A DNA stretch of 6,108 nucleotides from positions 1-6,108 of the forward strand of contig JAAUOI010000194.1 of NCBI GenBank assembly GCA_012036375.1. The letters run 5' to 3'. Every line of letters begins with the position of its first letter. Position 1 is the stretch's first letter. Shown one piece after another: positions 1 to 4,199 of the stretch. A program made the position numbers and the translations under genes. The stretch comes from Allobrachymonas sp. (lineage in GTDB: Bacteria; Pseudomonadota; Gammaproteobacteria; Burkholderiales; Burkholderiaceae_C). The notes beneath the pieces were generated by a model, which made no database searches, was not told where the DNA came from, and saw only the letters and a list, made by a program, of their open reading frames with translations.

Positions 1-103
1 CACCCGCTTTGATGATGGCATAAGGCTCGTTGTCCTCATTGAGCCGGATCATGGCCCAGCCCAGTGAGGTGGAGCCGAGATCGAGTGCTAGGCGGTATTT
101 CAT
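1..103 (-). CDS. cas9: Cas9 endonuclease, N-terminal fragment (type II CRISPR, probably II-C)
   Basis: Only the first 34 codons are present; the gene continues off the left edge. The translation begins MKYRLALDLGSTSLGWAM, which is the RuvC-I motif that opens Cas9 proteins, with D8 in the position of the catalytic aspartate. It continues into an IIKAG stretch typical of type II-C-like Cas9 N-termini. The ATG at 103-101 is preceded on the minus strand by GGGAGA about 5 bases upstream, a good ribosome binding site that fixes the start. Cas9 is an RNA-guided double-strand DNA nuclease needing crRNA and tracrRNA; a plausible tracrRNA lies at 866-959. The subtype, PAM and integrity of the rest of the gene cannot be judged from 34 residues. 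A transposon-borne IscB/TnpB-like RuvC protein is a less likely alternative because the N-terminus matches Cas9 so closely. Confidence 0.88.
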   Translation of the reverse strand, partial: MKYRLALDLGSTSLGWAMIRLNEDNEPYAIIKAG

Positions 104-122
104 GGTGTCTCCCTGAAGGTGA

Positions 123-151
123 TTGAAAGCCTAGTTGGCTTTCGGTAAAAT
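123..151 (+). promoter_or_regulatory. Sigma-70 type promoter for the 158-331 RNA
   Basis: TTGAAA at 123-128 (5 of 6 to the -35 consensus) and TAAAAT at 146-151 (5 of 6 to the -10) are separated by exactly 17 bp. The expected start, about 7 bases past the -10 box, is near 158, precisely where the 5' strand of the outer stem of the structured element begins. It reads away from cas9. Confidence 0.6.
125..143. promoter_or_regulatory. 7-bp-stem palindrome in the cas9 5' leader, possible operator
   Basis: GAAAGCC and GGCTTTC form a perfect 7-bp dyad around TAGTT. It lies 21 bp upstream of the cas9 start codon and inside the -35/-10 spacer of the divergent promoter at 123-151. A protein bound here, or the RNA hairpin in the cas9 leader, could affect both directions. 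There is no T-run after it on either strand, so it is not a terminator. The regulatory role is inference. Confidence 0.35.
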
Positions 152-157
152 ACAAAT

Positions 158-331
158 TGCTGGTCTGGCCGTAATTTGAGCTTAAACCCAAGACATCGGC
201 AAGAGTCTTGAGGATTTCCGGGCGGATCTGGTTGAGCCGATCAACCAAGAGGCGGCGACACCACAGTGTCGGCTTTCGAACCCACGCGTAGCTAAGAAAG
301 CGCTTCGACCTCTCCAGACCAGCACTTTTTT
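158..331 (+). ncRNA. Candidate structured RNA of unknown class, divergent from cas9
   Basis: The element is closed by a perfect 11-bp inverted repeat, TGCTGGTCTGG (158-168) with CCAGACCAGCA (314-324), followed by C and six Ts (326-331). Inside are nested or adjacent helices: 189-194 with 205-210; 229-235 with 241-247; 248-254 with 306-313 (one bulged A); 256-261 with 266-271 (CACA loop); and 272-277 with 296-301. From 229 to 324 nearly every segment is accounted for without conflict. A promoter with near-consensus boxes is placed so that transcription would start at the first base of the outer stem. I do not recognise the family; it does not read as 6S RNA, tRNA or tmRNA. It could be a CRISPR-linked RNA, a regulatory sRNA, or a 167-bp MITE-like element with terminal inverted repeats, although no target-site duplication is obvious. 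Termination would depend on the long-range stem, since no local hairpin directly precedes the T-run. Confidence 0.45.
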
Positions 332-821
332 CACTCTAAATACCCAATCAATTCGCCAATCGGTTGGCGACGGCTAAATGCAGTGATCACCGTGTAAAAA
401 TGATCTCCGCGATGTTGTTTGTATGCCAATACGACCGTGCCGATTTGAAGATTGACGATTTGAGTTTTCTGCGAATCCCGCATGCCTTCAAACTCACAGT
501 AAATGGGGCTACCCGGTTTCAGCAATCTGCTGACAAATTCAACAGCCGAAAGTTTGAGCTTGAGTAATTCCTTATGGTGCGAAATCTCAATGTGATGAAG
601 GCCAAATTTGGGATCGCCATGCTGCAATCTGACAGGGGCTTTCGCGAAGATGCCAACTTGTGCTCGATGCTAGGAAATACCGCGAAGTCGATTTGGCTGT
701 TGGTATTGGAGACGTAGCGGTATTTATGGGGATCAAATGTTCTGGTGGAAATTTTATCAAATTTTCTGCTAAAGTCTAAATTCGCTGTGGAATATGTTCT
801 GGTGTTCCGTTCAGCGCGCAT
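331..821 (-). pseudogene. Frameshifted BECR-fold (barnase/colicin E5/RelE-like) endoribonuclease domain, putative
   Basis: Two minus-strand frames read sensibly only when joined. The upstream frame (821 to about 660) gives RTFDPHKYRYVSNTNS, then DFAVFPSIEH. The downstream frame (about 669 to 331) gives QVGIFAKAPVRLQHGDPKF, then GLHHIEISHHKELL and, near the end, DHFYTVITAFSRR, finishing at a TGA (333-331). The pattern of pocket motif, HGD...GLHHI, SAVEFV helix and final TVITAF strand resembles the PBECR-type nuclease domains of phage and polymorphic-toxin proteins; this is from family memory, not a search. The joined product would be about 165 residues. The downstream frame has a TAG at 672-670 and the upstream frame runs out of phase, so an indel near 658-669 is likely. 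There is no convincing start or ribosome site: the ATG at 821 lies inside the dyad of the neighbouring RNA. Probably a decaying gene; a sequencing indel is an alternative. Confidence 0.42.
754..782 (+). promoter_or_regulatory. Possible promoter for a long tracrRNA form
   Basis: TTATCA (754-759) and TAAATT (777-782) are each 4 of 6 to consensus with a 17-bp spacer, in an AT-rich stretch. The expected start is near 789. A transcript from there to the terminator at 959 would be about 170 nt and would contain both the repeat-like and the anti-repeat segments. The boxes are only moderate. I saw no better promoter between 837 and 866 for a short form. Confidence 0.3.
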
Positions 822-836
822 ATCCCAATCGGCGAT
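807..836 (+). repeat. CRISPR-repeat-like segment complementary to the anti-repeat
   Basis: This 30-base stretch is identical at 25 positions to the reverse complement of 871-900, including an uninterrupted 14-base core GCGCATATCCCAAT. Two of the five differences are G-U compatible, so 27 of 30 positions could pair in RNA. That pattern, mismatches tolerated as wobble pairs, is what a CRISPR repeat and its tracrRNA anti-repeat look like. No second copy occurs in the window, so there is no array here. It may be a stranded, degenerate CRISPR repeat, or the repeat arm of a built-in single-guide RNA. The true array repeat, outside the window, would decide. Confidence 0.5.
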
Positions 837-865
837 GGCTGTCTTTCAGTGTCATTAATACCATT

Positions 866-959
866 TGCAAATCGCTAATTGGGATATGCGCTCTGGACGC
901 TAACAAGCTGAAAGATGCACCAAATGGAAAGCCGGGTATATCCCGGCTTTCGTCTTTTT
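866..959 (+). ncRNA. Putative tracrRNA of the type II CRISPR system
   Basis: The 5' part (871-900) is the candidate anti-repeat. It is followed by TAACAAGCTGAAAGATGCACC, with its CTGAAAGATG core at 908-917, and then a strong terminator. The tail resembles the segment after the anti-repeat in Neisseria-type II-C tracrRNA (CTGAAAAGATGTGCC); this comparison is from memory. tracrRNA pairs with pre-crRNA repeats, directs RNase III processing and is held by Cas9. The gene lies about 760 bp from the cas9 start and points away from it. It converges on the P450 gene, whose stop codon overlaps the terminator T-run. The 5' end is not fixed: a short form would start near 862-868, a long form near 789. 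Confirmation needs the array repeat; a generic long hairpin RNA is the alternative. Confidence 0.6.
927..959 (+). terminator. Rho-independent terminator of the putative tracrRNA
   Basis: GAAAGCCGGG (927-936) and CCCGGCTTTC (942-951) make a perfect 10-bp GC-rich stem with a TATAT loop, followed by GTCTTTTT. The T-run lies only on the plus strand, so it should work mainly for rightward transcripts. The minus-strand P450 stop codon (960-958) touches its 3' end, so the hairpin may also protect or end the P450 message. Confidence 0.85.
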
Positions 960-2307
960 AAGCGACCGCAAACCCCGCCCTCAAAAACCCCCGAAACCTT
1001 GCTCTGCCGCCGCGCTCGGGCGCTGCATTGAGGTGGTAGTTGGGAAATCGGCTGAGGAAGCCTTGGAGGGCGATGCGGGCTTCTAGGCGGGCGAGGGATA
1101 GGCCTGCGCATTGGTGGATGCCGAAGCCGAAGGCGAGGTGTTTGTTGGGGCTGCGGTCGAGCTGGAGTTGGTTGGGGTTGTCAAAGACGGTGCTGTCGCG
1201 GTTGGCTGCGCCGATGCATAAGGTCAGCAGCGTGCCGGCGGGATAGCGCTGGCCGGCTAGCTCGAAGTCTGCTGTGGCGCGGCGGTTGCCGAGTTGGTTG
1301 CTGGACTCGAAGCGCAGGAATTCGTCGATGGCGGTGTCGAATGCATCGGTGCTTTTTTGGAGTGCCGTTTTTTGATCGAAATTGGCTTCTGGCCAGCGTG
1401 AAATCTGCGCGGAGTGCTCTTTTATTGATAGTAAATTTTTTAAAGCCTGCGGATGCTCTTGGAGGCTGACGAGGGCGTTGCCGATGAGGTTGGTGGTGGT
1501 TTCGTGGCCTGCGTTCAAAATGAAGATGCAGTTTTGCAGCAGCTCGTTGGTCGTGAGCGCTGGCTCGCTTTGGATGAGACGGGTGAGCACATCGTGCTCT
1601 GGGTTGCCGGGCTGCTGGCGGCGCTCTTGCACCAAGCCTTGCAAATAGTGTTTGAAATCGCTCACGCTTTGGTTGCCTAAGCTGTGTTGCTCGGGTGTGA
1701 GCTTGGGCTCTAGTGCGCCAAGAATGGCCAAGCTCCAGCCGCGCAGTGGGGCGCGGTCTTGATGGGGTATGCCCAAGAGGTTGCCGATGATTTCAACGGG
1801 AATGGCGCTGGCAAAGTCTTCAATTAAGTCGCCGCCGCCCTTGGCCTCAATCTGGTTTAACAGCCCATCCACAAGTTGCACGAGGCCCGCTTGCATTTGC
1901 TCTACGGCGCGGCGCGAGAGTGCGCCCATGATGATGGTTCGCACACGGGTGTGCAGCGGTGGATCGTTGAAGACGAGGCTGCTGGTGTGATGCTCATACA
2001 GCGGGGCGACTGAGCCTTGGCTGCTGAAGGGGCTGACGTTAAATTTAGGTGTGAACTCGGCTTGTTTGTCTGAACTGAAAGTCTTCGCATCTTTGTAAAC
2101 GCTCACCAGATCTGCATGCCGGGTGAGAAATAAGCTGCCGTCTGGCATGTGGCGAATGGGCTGATGCTTGCGCAGCCAGTCGTATACCGGGTAGGGGTTG
2201 GCATAAAAATCGGGTGGTAATTCACGCAGATCGAAGCTTTGCGCGATTTCCTGAGCCCGCCCGGGCAGCATGGCGGGGGTAATCATGTGGGCAGTGTAAG
2301 AGCGCAT
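958..2307 (-). CDS. Cytochrome P450, class I bacterial type, with an internal repeat-encoded insertion
   Basis: 449 residues if started at the ATG 2307-2305. Diagnostic motifs are all present: helix I AGHETT (about 266-271), the K-helix ExxR as EFLR (about 329-332), and the haem loop FGFGIHQCAG with the ligand Cys near 400. There is no membrane anchor, so it is a soluble monooxygenase needing a ferredoxin or flavodoxin partner, none of which is encoded nearby. The substrate is unknown; proximity to an aromatic-acid operon makes an aromatic ether or ring substrate possible but unproven. The frame stays open upstream to a TTG at 2382, but that extension is a dispersed repeat (2316-2375), so I reject it. 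ATG 2286 is another possible start; neither ATG has a clear ribosome site. A second repeat copy encodes about residues 291-311. The stretch from the HP after helix I to the ExxR glutamate is about 24 residues longer than usual. All motifs are intact, so the enzyme may still function. Confidence 0.9.
   Translation of the reverse strand: MRSYTAHMITPAMLPGRAQEIAQSFDLRELPPDFYANPYPVYDWLRKHQPIRHMPDGSLFLTRHADLVSVYKDAKTFSSDKQAEFTPKFNVSPFSSQGSVAPLYEHHTSSLVFNDPPLHTRVRTIIMGALSRRAVEQMQAGLVQLVDGLLNQIEAKGGGDLIEDFASAIPVEIIGNLLGIPHQDRAPLRGWSLAILGALEPKLTPEQHSLGNQSVSDFKHYLQGLVQERRQQPGNPEHDVLTRLIQSEPALTTNELLQNCIFILNAGHETTTNLIGNALVSLQEHPQALKNLLSIKEHSAQISRWPEANFDQKTALQKSTDAFDTAIDEFLRFESSNQLGNRRATADFELAGQRYPAGTLLTLCIGAANRDSTVFDNPNQLQLDRSPNKHLAFGFGIHQCAGLSLARLEARIALQGFLSRFPNYHLNAAPERGGRARFRGFLRAGFAVA
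1377..1436 (-). repeat. Dispersed 60-bp repeat, copy A, inside the P450 gene
   Basis: This aligns without gaps to 2316-2375 at 47 of 60 positions. The best-conserved part is GGAGTGCTCTT (plus strand, 1411-1421), then ATTGATAGT. The offset of 939 bp is a multiple of three, so both copies are read in the same frame. The encoded peptides are recognisably alike: LLSIKEHSAQISRW here and SLSIQEHSTHIPCR in copy B. The TATCAAT plus GGCC-AAA-type layout recalls short repeats common in Comamonadaceae genomes; that assignment is from memory. Confidence 0.75.
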
Positions 2308-2315
2308 TTTTAAAG

Positions 2316-2375
2316 CAAAATCGGCCTTTTGCCGGCATGGAATGTGCGTGGAGTGCTCTTGAATTGATAGTGAAT
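2316..2375 (-). repeat. Dispersed 60-bp repeat, copy B, upstream of the P450 start
   Basis: Second copy of the element, in the 90-bp gap between the LysR stop codon and the P450 start, in the same orientation as copy A. It contains the plus-strand runs GTGGAGTGCTCTTG and ATTGATAGTGAAT. It keeps the P450 frame open upstream of the first ATG, which explains the misleading TTG-started extension. It may affect read-through from the LysR gene, but it has no strong hairpin plus T-run. Confidence 0.75.
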
Positions 2376-2397
2376 CATGCAAGCAATGAGCAGAGCG

Positions 2398-3342
2398 TTA
2401 GGGTTTGCTGCTTAAGATCAGCTGTTGCGCAAGGCTGGCGATCAATTCTTGCATTGCGCGTTGCGTGAGCGTATTGGGGCGCAGGGCGCTAACGGCTAGG
2501 CTCAGGCGTGCGTGCAAGCCCGTAATCGGCTGCACACGAAAACGCTGGTTGGCTTGGGCGCTCGTTGCCGCACTGCTGATCACACCGCCCACCGCGCTTT
2601 GCGGTAATACCGCAGCGCCGGCGCCATCGGCAACCAGCTCCAAGATCGCAGACACGCCATCTATTTCTAGCGCGATCAATGGTTTGATACCGATTTTGCC
2701 GAGTTCGGTTTCTACCAAATTGCGAATTGCATTGGGCCGCGTGGGGATGACCAAGGGCAGGTCGGCCAGAGCTTTCAAGGCCACGGGTTGGATGGCTGCT
2801 GCGCCAGCCTTTGGCTTGGTATCGGCTTGCGGCGCTTGCACCAAATACATTTCCTCATCGAGCAAATGCATGATCTCAATTTCGGGTGCGCGCGTGGCGT
2901 TATAGAGGAGGGCGATGTCTAAGCGGCCATTGAGCAAAGCTTCTTGCATGCCGACAGATAAGCCTTCTTGCAATGCCAGCGTCGCTTGCGGCATGCTGGC
3001 GCGAAATTGGCGCGTGATCGCCACTGCCAGCACTTTGGCCACACTCGTGGGCATGCCTACAGATACGCGACCGGACAAGCCGCCGCGCGCTCTTCCTAGC
3101 TCCTCTTTGGCTCGCTCGACTTGATGCAAAATGCCGCGCCCATGCTCCAGCATCAGCTGGCCAGCCTCAGTGGGCAAGGCGCCGCGCCCATTGCGCAGGA
3201 GCAGGTTTTGCCGCAGCTCGACTTCGAGCAGGCGAACTTGGCGCGAGAGCGCGGGCTGCGCAATGCGAAGCTGTTGTGCGGCGCGAGTGAAACTGCCCAG
3301 TTCGGCCACGCGGACGAAGTATTCAAGTTGCTTGAGATCCAT
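2398..3342 (-). CDS. LysR-type transcriptional regulator, candidate regulator of the divergent protocatechuate operon
   Basis: 314 residues, the normal LysR length. Residues 1-60 form the winged helix-turn-helix, starting MDLKQLEYFVRVAELGSFT, with AQPALSRQVRLLE as the recognition helix. Residues about 90-300 form the two-lobed effector domain, with GRVSVGMPTSV opening the first lobe. The sequence leans towards the Nac/CynR-like branch of the family. The ATG at 3342-3340 gives the canonical family N-terminus; no good ribosome site precedes it. The gene is transcribed away from the catabolic operon, with an 86-bp shared upstream region, the usual arrangement for a LysR activator and its target; a LysR regulator (PmdR) is recorded for the Comamonas pmd operon. 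The P450 gene lies downstream on the same strand and may be cotranscribed. The effector is inferred to be a pathway intermediate; the sequence does not show it. Confidence 0.93.
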   Translation of the reverse strand: MDLKQLEYFVRVAELGSFTRAAQQLRIAQPALSRQVRLLEVELRQNLLLRNGRGALPTEAGQLMLEHGRGILHQVERAKEELGRARGGLSGRVSVGMPTSVAKVLAVAITRQFRASMPQATLALQEGLSVGMQEALLNGRLDIALLYNATRAPEIEIMHLLDEEMYLVQAPQADTKPKAGAAAIQPVALKALADLPLVIPTRPNAIRNLVETELGKIGIKPLIALEIDGVSAILELVADGAGAAVLPQSAVGGVISSAATSAQANQRFRVQPITGLHARLSLAVSALRPNTLTQRAMQELIASLAQQLILSSKP

Positions 3343-3406
3343 GATGCGTTGAGTGTGTTTAGATTATTTCATCATGATATACCTGCTAGAGGCAATGAGG
3401 GTTTTC

Positions 3407-3425
3407 GGCATAGCTGGACGATGCC
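3407..3425. promoter_or_regulatory. Dyad in the divergent LysR/operon intergenic region, possible operator
   Basis: GGCAT (3407-3411) and ATGCC (3421-3425) form an interrupted palindrome with a 9-bp spacer. LysR-type regulators bind dyads of roughly this span (T-N11-A core), but the spacing here is two bases off the standard core. It lies only a few bases before the ATG at 3429, which is close for an activator site unless translation starts at 3453. A perfect ATCATGAT (3371-3378) lies in the same 86-bp region. I saw no convincing -35/-10 pair. Confidence 0.25.
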
Positions 3426-3428
3426 ACA

Positions 3429-4163
3429 ATGATTTTTTCTGGTTCTTTTCACATGCTCCCACTGCTCAAAGGCATCTCTTCCATGGCCACGCGCCAGGTG
3501 CTGGCGCAGTTGTGCGCGGCCTATGAGGCGGCTGGCGGGCAGCGGGTGGAGATTGAATCCGTGGGCGGCATAGAGGCGGCCAAGCGTGTGGCCTCCAGTG
3601 AGCCGTTTGATCTAGTGTTGCTGGGCTCGGATGCGATAGACAAACTCATTGCAGCGGGGCATTTGATCGCTGGCAGCCGCGTGGATTGGGTGACTTCGCC
3701 GATTTCAGTTGCTATTCAATCAGGAGCGCCCCGCGTAGATATTTCCTCGTCAAATAGTCTAAAAGACTCTTTGCTGAAGGCGACAAATATCGGTTATTCA
3801 ACGGGCCCGAGTGGCGTGTATCTGGCGCAATTGTTTGAAAAGCTGGGCCTAGCTGAGGCGATGAAAGCCAAGACGATCATTCCGCCGTCAGGCGTCGCTG
3901 TGGGCAGCTTGTTGGCGCGGGGTGAGGTGCAGATCGGTTTTCAACAACGCTCCGAATTGATCAACATGGAAGGCATCGAGATGCTGGGCAATTTGCCCGA
4001 TGAAATTGCCTACATCACCACATTCAGTGTGGGCGTACCCCTCACGGCTCAGGCGGTTTCACGCAATGCTGCCACACAATTCATTGAGTTCCTCAATTCT
4101 CCACAAGCTGGGCCAATCAAGCTCTCCCAAGGCATGAACCCCATCACCATGCAAGCCAATTAA
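3429..4163 (+). CDS. Signal-less periplasmic-binding-protein-like (ModA/PBP2-type) substrate-binding protein
   Basis: 244 residues. The body reads as a type 2 periplasmic-binding fold: GISSMATRQVLAQLCAAYE near the N-terminus, then FDLVLLGSDAIDKL, then the hinge-region GYSTGPSGVYLAQLFEKLGL, and a C-terminal SQGMNPI. These match molybdate-binding-like (ModA-type) proteins. Unlike exported members, there is no signal peptide: the N-terminus MIFSGSFHMLPLLKG lacks a positively charged start and a long hydrophobic core, so the protein is probably cytoplasmic. No permease or ATPase gene is adjacent. It is the first gene of the rightward operon, 36 bp before the hydratase start. A ligand-sensing or intermediate-binding role in the pathway is possible but unproven. 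The start could be ATG 3429 or ATG 3453; homology-like sequence begins before the ATG at 3483, so that one is too late. Confidence 0.75.
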   Translation: MIFSGSFHMLPLLKGISSMATRQVLAQLCAAYEAAGGQRVEIESVGGIEAAKRVASSEPFDLVLLGSDAIDKLIAAGHLIAGSRVDWVTSPISVAIQSGAPRVDISSSNSLKDSLLKATNIGYSTGPSGVYLAQLFEKLGLAEAMKAKTIIPPSGVAVGSLLARGEVQIGFQQRSELINMEGIEMLGNLPDEIAYITTFSVGVPLTAQAVSRNAATQFIEFLNSPQAGPIKLSQGMNPITMQAN

Positions 4164-4185
4164 ATGGGGTCAGACCCATTTAATT
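4158..4185. repeat. 11-bp-stem palindrome (GGGGTCAGACCC type) between operon genes
   Basis: AATTAAATGGG (4158-4168) and CCCATTTAATT (4175-4185) pair perfectly around GTCAGA. The left arm contains the TAA stop of the binding-protein gene and the right arm lies in the ligJ leader. GGGGTCAGA-centred palindromes recur in many proteobacterial genomes, so this is probably a dispersed REP-like unit; that is recollection, not a search. No U-run follows, so it should act as an mRNA-stabilising or translation-modulating hairpin rather than a full terminator. Confidence 0.7.
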
Positions 4186-4199
4186 TCAACATCACCACC

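Noticed and set aside
90..108. Possible target of the guide-like sequence over the cas9 start codon
   Set aside because: Only six contiguous bases (TGGTGT) agree, which is expected by chance.
271..285. TTCGAACCC, resembling a tRNA T-arm
   Set aside because: No acceptor stem, D arm or anticodon arm can be drawn around it; the bases fit better in the hairpin 272-301.
36..335. A 100-codon minus-strand open frame between cas9 and the nuclease remnant
   Set aside because: It has only a TTG start, no ribosome site, overlaps the cas9 start on the same strand, and covers the structured-RNA element; its translation resembles nothing I recognise.
354..369. CGCCAA/TTGGCG hairpin with a TCGG loop
   Set aside because: It lies in the nuclease-like coding frame and has no T-run or other context; probably chance.
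700..860. A CRISPR array around the repeat-like segment
   Set aside because: Only one repeat-like unit is present, with no evenly spaced copies.
2308..2382. N-terminal extension of the P450 to a TTG codon
   Set aside because: It is almost entirely the dispersed repeat at 2316-2375, and P450 homology begins after the ATG codons at 2307 or 2286.
3755..3767. AGTCT/AGACT small inverted repeat in the binding-protein gene
   Set aside because: Short, AT-rich and inside a normally aligned coding region.
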